A stretch of 64,000 bases of DNA, taken from NCBI GenBank assembly GCA_028826165.1, contig JAPDFW010000063.1, forward strand, positions 1,302,001 to 1,366,000, written 5' to 3'. Positions 35,216 through 46,700 of the stretch are shown here, piece by piece. Origin of the DNA: Anaeramoeba ignava. Its lineage: Eukaryota > Metamonada > Anaeramoebidae. Numbering within the stretch: position 1 is the first letter of the stretch; every line of letters starts with the position of its first letter. The notes beneath the pieces were generated by a model that was given only the letters and a program-made list of their open reading frames with translations, had not been told where the DNA came from and did no database searches. The position numbers and the translations under genes are program-made.

Positions 35216-35276
35216 CTTTTTTAAAAATAAAAAATAAGAAAAAAAATAATTTAAATTAAAATTAAATTAAATTAAA

Positions 35277-35348
35277 TCGGGTATAGTACAATGGTTAGTA
35301 TATGAGTCTTTCACATTCAAGATCGGGGTTCGATTCCCCGTACCCGAG
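35277..35348 (+). tRNA. tRNA-Glu (anticodon UUC)
   Basis: A 72-nt cloverleaf, intronless. Acceptor stem TCGGGTA pairs with TACCCGA, discriminator G. D arm GTAC/GTAT around AATGGTTA. Anticodon stem TGAGT/ATTCA closes loop CTTTCAC, giving anticodon TTC (reads GAA and probably GAG, glutamate). T arm CGGGG TTCGATT CCCCG, which contains the B-box GGTTCGATTCC. CCA is not encoded, as expected for a nuclear tRNA. It stands alone next to the satellite array, upstream of Raptor. Confidence 0.97.
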
Positions 35349-35351
35349 TTA

Positions 35352-35367
35352 TTTTTTTGTTTTTTTT
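35352..35367 (+). terminator. RNA polymerase III T-run terminator of the tRNA
   Basis: Two runs of seven and eight T start four bases after the tRNA 3' end, the usual Pol III stop signal. Confidence 0.85.
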
Positions 35368-35564
35368 ATTTTTCATTTTTTCATTTTTTCATTTTTTCAT
35401 TTTTTATTTTTTCATTTTTTCATTTTTTTATTTGGAAATTAATTAGAAAAGGAAATTAAATTAAATCAAATTAAATTAAATCAAATTAAATCAAATTAAA
35501 TCAAATTAAATTAAATATAAAAAAATATTTAGATATTTATAAAAATAAAAAATTAAAAAATTAA

Positions 35565-38500
35565 ATGAATTATCAAGATAAACTTTTTTTTTTTCAAGAA
35601 CATCATAAACCACAAACAATTCCTTTAAATTATTTACAAAAAACTGATTGGAGAATTAAAACAAGAGTAAAAAAAAAAGAAAGAAAGAAAATTCAAATTA
35701 AAATCAAAAATCAAAATCAATAATCAAAATCAAAATTAAAATTAAAATCAAAATCATTGTTTAAATTACTTTTTTTTTTGAAATAAAGATAAAAACAACA
35801 CATGGATTAATTTGTTATTGTTTAAATATTGGAATCAATCCACCAGATGTTGATAAACCTGATAATTGTTCCATTTTACAATGTTGGATAGATCCATTTT
35901 TAAAATCTCAAAATCAAGCTATTGAAGATATTGAAAAAACACTTGAAAAACAATATAAACAATGGCAACCAAGAGTAGATTTAATATCAAATATAAATCT
36001 AAATATCAAATATAAATATAAATATAAATATAAATATAAATATAAATACAAATATAATAAATATAAATATAAATATAAATATAAATATAAATATAAATAT
36101 AAAATATAAAATATAAATATAAATATAAATATAAATATAAAATAAAAATAAAAATATAAATATAAAATAAAATATAAAATATAAATATTTTAAATATAAA
36201 AATATAAATATAAATATAAATATATAAATATAAATATAAATATAAATATAAATATAAATATAAATATAAATATAAATATAAATATAAATATAAATATAAA
36301 AAATATAAATATAAAATATAAATATAAATATAAATATAAATATAAATATAAATATAAATATAAATATAAAAAAATATAAAATATATAAATATAAAATAAA
36401 AAATATAAATAAAATAAAAATATAAAATAAAAAAATATAAATATAAATATAAATATAAATATAAATATAAATATAAATATAAATAACATAAATAATATAA
36501 ATATAAAATATAAAATATAAATATAAAATATAAAATATAAAATATAAATATAAATATAAATATAAATATAAATATAAATATAAATATAAATATAAATATA
36601 AATATAAAAAAAATATAAATATAAATATAAAAATCAAATATAAATATAAATATAAATATAAATATAAATATAAATATAATTATAAATATAAATATAAATA
36701 TAATTATAATTATAAATATAAATATAAATATAAATATAAATATAAATATAAATATAAATCTAATTATATTTTTATTTATAAATATATTTTTATTTATAAA
36801 TATATTTTTATTTATAAATATATTTTTATTCTTATATTTAATTAAAAAAAAGATTTTATATGAAAAATAAGTGATCCATATGTTGAAAAATTTAGAAAAT
36901 CATGTATAAGATTAAAAAAAATTACTGAAAATAGAATATTATTTCATTATAATGGACATGGAGTTCCAAAACCAACAAAAAATCAAGAAATATGGGTTTT
37001 CAATCAAAATCATACACAATATATACCATTATCAATATATGATGTTATAGATTGGCTTGGAAGACCTTTAATTTGTGTTTTTGATTGTGCAAAAGCAGAT
37101 TTACTTTTACCAGCTTTTAAAGAATATGAAAAAATCGGAGATGATTTAGAAAAGAACTTGAAAAACATTAGAAAAAAAAGGAAAAGGAAATAAAATATAT
37201 CATTCTTGCTCCTTGTAGAGGAGAAGAAGAACTACCAACAAATCCAAAATTTCCAGCAGATTTATTTACAAGTTGTTTAACAACTCCAATGAAAATAGCA
37301 TTAAATTGGCATTTTTATTCAAAAATGGGAGCAAATATTTTATTAAAAAATATAGATAATGATATGATTAATAAAATTCCAGGAAAATTTTCAGATAGAA
37401 AATCAGCTTTGGGAGAATTAAATTGGATTTTTACATCAATTACAGATACAATTGCTTGGGATATTTTGCCTCATAAATTATTCCATAAATTATATAGACA
37501 AGATATTTTGGTTGCAAGTTTGTTTAGAAATTATTTGTTGGCTGAAAGAATTCTTCACACTATGAATTGCACAACATTTACATATCCTCAAATACCTTCA
37601 ACATGGAATCATCCACTTTGGAAAACTTGGGATTTTTCTGTTGATTTTTGTATTTCTCAACTTCCTTTATTTATGATAAATCCAAAATATCAATTCCAAC
37701 AAAATACTTTTTTTAAGGATCAATTAACAGCATTTGAAATTTGGCTTAATTCAGGAACTAAAATCAAAAGTGGAATTATTCATCTCCCAATTATTTTACA
37801 ATTTTTATTAAGTCAAGCAGATAGAAAAAGAGCCTTATTTCTTTTGGCTAGATTTCTTGATTTGGGAGATTGGGCTATTTATCAATCTTTGGATGTTGGG
37901 ATATTTCCTTATGTTTTAACTCTTTTACAAAGTTCTAATCCTGATTTAAAAAATTTATTAATTTTTATTTGGGCAAAAATAATTTGTTTTGATGAAGTAA
38001 ATTTAAAAACAGAATTTATAAGAAGATTTTTATTATATTCACATTCACACACAAAAAAATAATATTTTACAAAAAATTTACAGAGTTGCCAAAAGAACTT
38101 GTTAAAGATAAAAGATGTCTTCTTTATTTTATAGATACATTATCTTCTTTTTCAGCTGAGACAACAAATAGTATTTTGAGTGGATTTATTTTATCCAAAA
38201 TACAAAATAATAATTCTTCAGGAAAAAGAGAATGTTTATCAGCAAATTTATTACAGATTTGTCTTTCCAAATTAGAATCAAATGATGGATTAATTCGGAA
38301 ATGGATGTGTTTATGTTTATCTAAACTTTGGGAAGATTATGATGAAGCAAAAGAAACAGGATTTAGAGAAGCAGCAGCTGATAAACTTATTCAATTACTT
38401 AATGATAGTTCACCTGAAGTTAGAGCAAGTTCAATTTATGCTTTATCAACTTTTATTGGAAATTCATCTCAAAATGAAGAACAAAAAAATGCAATTTTGA

Positions 38501-41500
38501 GTATGAGTGTTTCATTATTAGTTGCACTTCATGATGGAAGTTCTATTGTTAGGAAAGAATTATTAATTGTTTTAACTCAATTAATTTGTAGTCATGAAAG
38601 TAAATATTTAATTTAAAATTTAATTTAATATTTAATTTAATATTTATTTTAATATTTATTTTAATATTTAATTTAATATTTAATTTAATATTTAATTTAA
38701 TATTTAATTTAATATTTATTTTAATATTTAATTTAATATTTATTTTAATATTTAATTTAATATTCATTTTAATATTTAATATTTAATTTAATATTTAATT
38801 TAATATTTATTTTAATATTTAATTTAATATTTAATTTAATATTTAATTTAATATTTATTTTAATTTAATATTTAATTTAATATTTAATTTAATATTTATT
38901 TTTAATATTTATTTTAATATTTAATTTAATATTTATTTTAATATTTAATTTAATATTTATTATTTTTAATATTTATTTTAATATTTAATATTTATTTTAA
39001 TATTTATTTTAATATTTATTTTAATATTTATTTTAATATTTATTTTAATATTTATTTTTAATATTTAATTTAATATTTAATTTTAATATTTAATTTAATA
39101 TTTAATTTAATATTTAATTTAATATTTATTTTAATATTTAATTTTTAATATTTAATATTTATTTTTAATATTTATTTAATATTTATTTTAATATTTAATT
39201 TAATATTTAATTTAATATTTATTTTAATATTTATTTTAATATTTATTTTTAATATTTAATATTTATTTTTAATATTTATTTTAATATTTATTTTAATATT
39301 TATTTTAATATTTATTTTTAATATTTATTTTAATATTTATTTTAATATTTAATTTATTTTAATATTTATTTTAATATTTATTTTAATATTTATTTTAATA
39401 TTTATTTTAATATTTATTTTAATATTTATTTTAATATTTATTTTTTAATATTTATTTTAATATTTATTTTTAATATTTAATTTTAATATTTTATTTTAAT
39501 ATTTATTTTAATATTTAATTTAATATTTATTTTAATATTTAATTTAATATTTAATTTTAATATTTATTTAATATTTAATTTTAATATTTAATATTTATTT
39601 TAATATTTAATTTTAATATTTAATTTTAATATTTATTTTAATATTTATTTTAATATTTAATTTTAAATTTAATTTAATATTTATTTTAATATTTAATTTA
39701 ATATTTAATTTAATATTTATTTAAATATTTATTTTAATATTTATTTTAATATTTAATATTTAATTTAATATTTAATTTAATATTTAATTTAATATTTATT
39801 ATTTAATTTAATATTTAATTTAATATTTATTATTTAATTTAATATTTAATTTAATATTTATTATTTAATTTAATATTTATTTTAATATTTATTTTAATAT
39901 TTAATTTAATATTTATTTTAATATTTGGTTTAATAAGATAAAATTAGAAAAATTGTTGGTTATAATTATAAAGAAAAAAAAGAAAGTCCACAAAATTCAA
40001 GAAATTATGATCATGAATCAACAGTATTTTCTTTATGGTGGGATTCTTTAACACAATTATGTAACGATCCATTTACAGAAATTCAAGATCTTGCTTCTAA
40101 TTTCACATTAAGATTAAAAGTTTATTGGAAAAAACAAGAAATTCAAAAAAGAAGTTTTTTTTCTGATGGAGAAGCAGAATATTCAGATGATTTAAACATG
40201 GAATCAAACATTGAAACAACAACAATTATGCTTCCTTTGAAAAATAGAACAAGAAGAAAAAGTAAAAGTAGAGGAGAAAATGATATTTGGAAAGATGATA
40301 AAGATGATGAAGATGATGATTCTTTATATCCAAATAAAAATATTAAATCAATAAGTCAAAGTTATACTCGAGGTAACTTAAGAAGATATAATAGTTCTTC
40401 TTCTTTATTACCAAATAAACCTCGTGGAAGGGTCAAATCTTCAATTAGAGAAAAGAAAATTAATACAAGCTTAAAAACATCACCAAGAAAATTTAAAGAA
40501 ATTGAAAAAAATAATGAAAAAGATAATGAAAAAGAATCAATTACTGATACTTCATTTTTTGCTGAAAATATGAAAAAAACTAAATCTTTTAATATAAATC
40601 AACCTATAAATGGAAAATCACCAAAACCTCAAAAAGGAAAATCACCTTTACAAAAAAATATTTTGGAAAATCATTTACAAGGATATGATTCTGATCCTGA
40701 AATTGGATATAATTCAGAAAAAGAAAGTACAATAGAACCACTTGTTTCTAATTTTTATGAATGGAATTGCCAATATTTCAAAGAGCCTTTTATGGAAATT
40801 ACAAAAAATCATAATACTTTCAATTACTTAAATGGAAAAAACATAAATAGAAGCAATTTATCACATTTTCCAATACAATCTTCATTATCAAATTATCAAA
40901 AATTAAGCAATACAAATATTACGATAACACAAGAAACAAATGAAGAAAAAAAACAAGAAAAAAGAACAATTTATTCAGATGAATTAAAAGAATTAATTCT
41001 CGAAAAAACAAAGAAATATCTTATTGAAAACAGTGAAAATGTAAAAGATAAAAGCATCAAATTTAATGAACAAAAATGTGTAATTGATATTTCATCTGAA
41101 AAAGTAAATCAAGTACGTTTTCATCCATTTCAATATGTTTTATTTTCAAGTGATAATAAAGGAATAATCTCAATATGGAATTGGGAGAAATCAATACCAA
41201 ATATAATCACAAAATTCAACAATAAAAACGATGAAGGAACAGAAATCACGTATATGAAACTAATTAACGAAGATGTTGAAGAAAACCCATTGATAATGAT
41301 AGGAGATAGTCAAGGAGTTATGAAAATTTGGGGAGATTATTCACTCAAAGAAACAAATTTTGAACCAAGACTTATTACTGGATGGAAAACATTCCCACAA
41401 TTTGATGTTTTACCAAAAAGAAGTGGGAATTGCATTTATGATTTTAATAAATATGATGGATATGTATTTGTAACAACAGGAACACGTAAAATCAAGATAT

Positions 41501-42144
41501 GGGATATTTGCAAAGAGTTAGAATTTGCAACAATTCCAACACATTGTGAGCATTCAATTAAATCATTATGTAGTGATCAAAGCAACCCAAATCTTCTTTA
41601 TTCAGGATCAAATACTGGAGCTGTTTTTATTTATGATATTAGATCAAAATTAAGTTTAGTTCATAGTTTTCAAGATCATAATTCACGAGTTATTAATGTT
41701 TATAAACAAAGAGAAGATTTACAATATTTAGTTAGTGGATCAGTTCAAGGAGAGATTGTTGTTCGAGATTTAAGTTTACAACAATCACCTATTAGTAAAT
41801 TTACAGCATCTAATCCAATGACAGCATTTGATATACATGATTGTTTTCCATTAGTTATTAGGTAAATAAAAATTTAATTTTAATTTTAATTTTTATTTTA
41901 ATTTAATTTTAAATTTTAATTTTAATTTTAATTTTAATTTAATAGTGGATCTTCAAATCATTTAGCAACTGCTTTTGATTTTGGAGGAGAAAGTTTAAAT
42001 AGAATTGGTTATCTTGATTCTTTTGTTATTCCAAAAACTGGATTAATTAATAATATAAGTTTTCATCCTTATTATCTAAAAGTTGCAATTTCTGCTGATT
42101 CTTTAATTTATATTTATGGAGCAAATAAAACTAATAAGAAATAA
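35565..42144 (+). CDS. RPTOR: Raptor, TORC1 scaffold subunit
   Basis: Raptor recruits substrates to TOR complex 1 at the lysosome/vacuole. Exons: 35565..35666, 35789..35974, 36853..37996, 38086..38599, 39938..41861, 41946..42144. The caspase-like RNC domain has LNIGINPPDVDKPDNCSILQ, CWIDPF, LFHYNGHGVPKPT, HTQYIPLSIYDV and CVFDCAKAD. The HEAT region has IPGKFSDRKSALGELNWIFT, LVASLFRNYLLAERIL, DLGDWAIYQSLDVGIFPYVL and SSPEVRASSIYALSTFIGNS. After a Lys/Ser-rich insert, a C-terminal WD40 domain follows, split by the last intron. Two frame breaks are seen: near 36862-36867 one A seems missing (LYEK to ISDPYVEK), and near 37171-37180 an A-run has one base too many before YIILAPCRGEEELP. Introns 2 and 4 are repeat-filled. 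Confidence 0.95.
35999..36775. repeat. ATAAAT hexamer array in Raptor intron 2
   Basis: About 0.8 kb of ATAAAT with short ATAAA- and AAAT-slipped segments, ending in TTTTTATTTATAAATATA units to about 36835. The long Tyr/Ile/Phe frames on the minus strand are repeat artefacts. Confidence 0.9.
38605..39930. repeat. ATTTAATTTAAT/ATTTATTTTAAT 12-bp array in Raptor intron 4
   Basis: About 1.3 kb of 12-bp units. Consensus has no AG or GT until the acceptor at 39936-39937. Confidence 0.9.
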
Positions 42145-42289
42145 TTAATCTAAAATAAATAATGAAAATAAAAAGGAAATCAAAAAAGGAATCAAAAAAG
42201 GAAAATGAAATTTGTTTTATTTTTTTTGATTAAAAAATTAAAAAATAAAAAAATAAATTAAATTTTTGGAATTTGTTTTTTTTTATTTA

Positions 42290-42720
42290 ATAAATTAATA
42301 TTTAATTAATATTTAAATTATAAATTATTTATTTTATTAATTTTAAATATAATTTTAAATTAATATATTATTAATTATTATTTAATATTTTTGATATTTT
42401 ATTTATTAAATATTTTAATCAAATAAATAATAAGAAATTAATTAATATTTAATTAATATTTAAATTATAAATTATTTATTTGGTTAATTTTAAATATAAT
42501 TTTAAATTAATATATTATTGATTATTATTGAATATTTTTGATATTTTATTTATTAAATATTTTAATTAAATAAATAATAAGAAATAAATTAATATTTAAT
42601 TAATATTTAAATTATAAATTATTTATTTGATTAATTTTAAATATAATTTTAAATTAATATATTATTAATTATTATTGAATATTTTAGATATTTTATTTAT
42701 TAAATATTTTAATTAAATAA
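42290..42720. repeat. About 146-bp satellite upstream of histone H3 copy 1
   Basis: About three copies of a unit containing AATATTTAATTAATATTTAA, ATTATAAATTATTTATTT, AATTAATATATTATT and TTTATTAAATATTTTAAT. The same unit forms the longer array before histone copy 2. Confidence 0.9.
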
Positions 42721-42732
42721 AATCAAAACACT

Positions 42733-42813
42733 ATTATCCAATAAATTAAGAGATTTAAAAATAATAAAAATCAAAAATTATTGGATAATATTTGATTAAA
42801 AAAAATATAAAAA
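42733..42813 (+). promoter_or_regulatory. Histone H3 copy 1 promoter: inverted CCAAT repeat and TATA-like box
   Basis: ATTATCCAATAA (42733-42744) and its exact reverse complement TTATTGGATAAT (42778-42789) are separated by 33 bp; each holds a CCAAT box. A TATAAAAA stretch follows at 42806-42813, about 90 bp before the ATG. The whole block recurs nearly unchanged upstream of histone copy 2, while the satellite further upstream varies. Function is inferred from this conservation. Confidence 0.65.
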
Positions 42814-42902
42814 GGAAAAAATAAATTTTTTATTTCATTTTTTCATTTTTTATTTTTTATTTTCAAATTTATTTTTTATTAATTAATTAATTTTTAAAAA
42901 AA

Positions 42903-43475
42903 ATGGCAAGAACAAAATCAACTGGAAAAAAATCAACAAGTGGAAAAAGACCACATAGAGGATCAAAAGGTCAAAAAGGTCAAAAAACAGCACAAAAAGG
43001 ACAAAAAGCAAGAAAAGGACAAAAAGCACAAAAAGGTCAAAAAGGTCAAAAAACTGGACAAAAAGCACAAAAAGGACAAAAAACAGCACAAAAAGCAAGA
43101 AAAGGACAAAAAGGACAAAAAGGACATAAAACAGCACAAAAAGGACAAAAAGGAAAAAAAAGTTCAGTTGCAGCAAAAAGACAAAGAAGAGTTAAACCAG
43201 GAACAGTTGCAACAAGAGAAATTAAAAAATATCAAAAATCAACTGAATTATTATTAAGAAAATTACCATTTCAAAGATTAGTAAGAGATATTGCACATGA
43301 ACATAAATCAGATTTAAGATTTCAAAGTGCAGCTATTGCAGCTTTACAAGAAGCAACTGAAGCATTTATTGTTGAAGTTTTAGAAGATACTAATTTATGT
43401 GCACTTCATGCTAAAAGAGTTACAATTATGAAAAATGATCTTGATTTAGTTAAAAAAATTCGTTCAAATCTTTAA
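42903..43475 (+). CDS. Histone H3 variant with extended KGQ-repeat tail, copy 1
   Basis: Single exon, 190 aa against 135-136 for canonical H3. The N-terminus [15 protein letters not shown] keeps the positions equivalent to K4, K9, S10 and K14. It is followed by about 55 extra residues of KGQ, KAQ and KTAQ repeats, including two ARKG motifs, in place of the usual K18-K36 stretch. The histone fold is ordinary: [67 protein letters not shown]. Loop 1 has the normal length, which argues against a centromeric H3. The start is fixed by the H3 N-terminus, and the leader carries the A-rich context AAAAAAATG. The encoded protein is the same as at 51713. Whether it is the main H3 or a variant cannot be told from this window. 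Confidence 0.95.
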   Translation: MARTKSTGKKSTSGKRPHRGSKGQKGQKTAQKGQKARKGQKAQKGQKGQKTGQKAQKGQKTAQKARKGQKGQKGHKTAQKGQKGKKSSVAAKRQRRVKPGTVATREIKKYQKSTELLLRKLPFQRLVRDIAHEHKSDLRFQSAAIAALQEATEAFIVEVLEDTNLCALHAKRVTIMKNDLDLVKKIRSNL

Positions 43476-43740
43476 ATTCTAATTTAATTTCTAATTCTAA
43501 TTTAATTTCTAATTCAAATTTCCAATTTTATTTCTTTTTTTAATTTGATCAATTTTTTTTTCTTTTTTTTTTTAATTTGAAATAAAAATAAATAAATAAT
43601 TAATAAGAAAAAGAACAAAAAAATTTCAATTTTATTTTTTGAAAAAGCAAAAAAAAAAGAATAAAAAAATTTATTTTTTCATTTTCATTTTTTTTCATTT
43701 TTTTTCATTTTTTTTTAATTTTAATTTAATTATTTTATTA
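43476..43740. other. Spacer between histone H3 copy 1 and the armadillo gene
   Basis: Histone 3' flank with TTTCTAATTCTAATTTAA words (shared with copy 2 up to about 43565), then A/T runs leading into the armadillo gene ATG. No metazoan-type histone 3' stem-loop is visible. Confidence 0.6.
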
Positions 43741-46700
43741 ATGTCAGTATTAGAACAAACAAAAACAAAAACAAAACCAAAAACAAAACAACAATTTCCT
43801 TCAAAACCACAATTCCCTCCAAAACTACAACTTCCTCCAAAACCACAACTTCCTCCAAAACCACAATTCCAATCAATATTTAAAGAAAATGAGAATGAAA
43901 ATGAAAATCAAAAATCAAAATGAAATTGAAAAATTACAAACACAAATAAAAAATCAAGATAAAAGAATTAATCAATTTCAATTAGCGTTAATCCAAAAAG
44001 ACGAAGAAATCAAACAATTACAATTTCAATTATACGAAAAAGATCAACAAAACAAACAACTTGAATTTATATTAACAGAAAAAGAGGAAAAAATCAAGAA
44101 ATTGCAATATCAATTAAATCAATCAGAAGAAATCCAACCATTTGAATCCAATACAAATCAAACTCCTCAAATTCAAACAATTCCTTTAATTCGAAACACT
44201 TCATCTCCAACAAATCAAAGAATACAACCGATTCAATCCAACTTAACTCAACAAAATCAAGTATTTTATCCAAAAGAATCAAATTTCAATAAAAATCATA
44301 AACTTCAAACAGTTCCTTCAATCGGACCCATTTTATATCCAACAGATGAGCAAATAAAACAACTCCAATCACATTTATCTGAAAAAGATGAACAAATTCA
44401 AGAAATGAAAAACTCTTTTAAAATGATGGAACAAGAATTACAAACTTCAAAAAATCAAAAAGAAACAGAAACTGCAATTTTTTTGGAACAAATTAAAGAT
44501 GATCCAAATCCTCAAAACCAAAGTAAAATCAATATCAAAATCAAAATTCATTTCAATATTAATTTTAAAGTTGATTTCAATATTAATTTAATTATTGATT
44601 TAAATATTAATTTAAATAATAATTTAAATATTAATTTAAATATTAATTTAAATATTAATTTAAATATTAATTTAATTATTGATTTATATATTAATTTAAA
44701 TATTAATTTATATATTAATTTAAATATTAATTTAAATATTAATTTATATATTAATTTAAATATTAATTTAAAAATTCTTTTAGAAAAAATTTCAATTAAA
44801 CAAATCCTGAAATATATGACGAAATTTCCAAAGAATGAAAGTATTCAGCAAAATAGTTCTTTTATTTTAAAAAAAATGTCAGGAGGATTAGACAGTAAAA
44901 TTATTCTTGAAAATTAAAATTTAAAATTGTAAAATTAAATTAAAATTTTCTCATTAAAGGTGATCAACTTGAATTAAGAAAAGAAAAAGGAAACGAAATT
45001 TCTAATTTTGGTGGAATGGAAATAATTATTCAAACAGCAAATAATTTCCCAAACAATGAAAATATCCAAAAAAATGCAATTTCCCTTTTGGTTAATATGC
45101 TTCTTAACGATCGTAATTTTATTTTCTAAATTTTATCCAAAAAAAATCATTCATTTCAATTTCTTGTTTTTGTTCGAAAAAAATCAAAATAAAAATAGAA
45201 AATCAAGCACAATTTAAAGAAATGAGTGGAATGGAAACAATTTTAAATTCAATGAGTAATTTTATAAGTAGTCATGGTATCCAAGAAAAAGCCTTTGAAA
45301 TTTTTCTCTTAATTGCTAGTATTGATGGTAATTTTATTTTCTAAATTTTATCCAAAAAAAATCATTCATTTCAATTTCTTGTTTTTGTTCAAAAAAAATC
45401 AAAATCAAAATAGGAAATCAAGAACAATTTCAGAAAATGAATGGATTTAAAGCAATTATTGGTACAATGAACAATTTCTCAAGTTCTGAAAATCTCCAAG
45501 AAAAAGGATGTGAAATTTTAAGGTTAATGCTTATTGTTGAAGGTAAAAATTTACAAAAATAAATCGTCCTTTTTCATTTAATTGATTATGAACTTTTTTA
45601 AAAAAACAAAAAAAAAATTAGAAAATTCGGAACAACTTCAAGAACCTAAATTAATTGAGACATTGTTGAATACAATGAATAACTTCTCACAAAATCAAAA
45701 AATTATCGTAGAATCTTTTTCAATTTTGGATATATATGTTCGATTGAATTTGGGTAATTTTAATCATTACCAAAACCAAATTAGAGAAAAAAATTAAATT
45801 ATATTTTTATATTAAAAAAACAACACAAAAAAGACAATAAAATCAATTTTGGTAAATTAAATGGAATTGAAGCTATGATCAAAGCATTGAATAATTTCCC
45901 ACTTGATGAAAAAATTCAAGAAAAAGGAGTATTAATCTTAGCAAATTGCGCCAAAGAACCAGGTGATTAAAACAAAAGATTTGATTTCCAATTAAAATTT
46001 AAATTAAAATTAAATTAAATTAAATTAAATTAAATTAAAATTAAAATTAATATTTAAAATTAAAATTAATATTGAAAAATAAAAACAATAAAAAGGGAAT
46101 CGAATCCAAATTGGAAAATTAGAAGGAATTGAAACCATTATTAAAACATTGAATAATTTTCCAAATCATGAAAATATTCAATGGACAGGAATTGGATCTT
46201 TAGGGAATTTTTCATCAGAAAATGAAGGTAAAAATTTGAATTAATTCAAATTTTCAGTTAAAAATTAATCATTTTAAATTAATATTTTAATGAAAAGTGA
46301 ATCAAATCAAAATTGGAGATCTTAATGGAATTGAATTAATTATAAACGGAATGAATAATTTTCCAAATATCCAAAATATTCAATTATATGCATGTGCAGC
46401 TTTAGGAAATATTGCTGAAAACAATAACGGTAAATTTAGAAAATAAAATTAAAAATCAATTCCAAAAAAAATATATATTTAAGGAAACATAAACATTTTT
46501 GCTTTGATTTCAATTCAATTATTCAATTTCTTTCACTCTCAAATTATTTCCAAAAGAAAATAAAGCCAAAATTGTTAAACTTAAAGGAATTGAATTATTT
46601 ATCAAAGCAATGAGTAATTTCCCAGAAAACGGAAATATTCAATTTTATGGATCTCGAGTTTTAGGCAATATTTCTGATAATAATCAAGGTAAAATTGAAA

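Noticed and set aside
35999-36637. 212-codon minus-strand frame of Tyr, Ile, Phe and Leu
   Set aside because: Translation of the ATAAAT hexamer in Raptor intron 2; no domain and no splice context.
42903-43475. Centromeric histone (CENP-A)
   Set aside because: Loop 1 has the canonical H3 length and the fold residues are those of ordinary H3; only the tail is unusual.
44523-44783. Asn-Ile-Leu coding stretch joined to armadillo exon 1
   Set aside because: It stays open by chance; a phase-1 donor and acceptor like all other introns of the gene bound it, so it is more likely intron.
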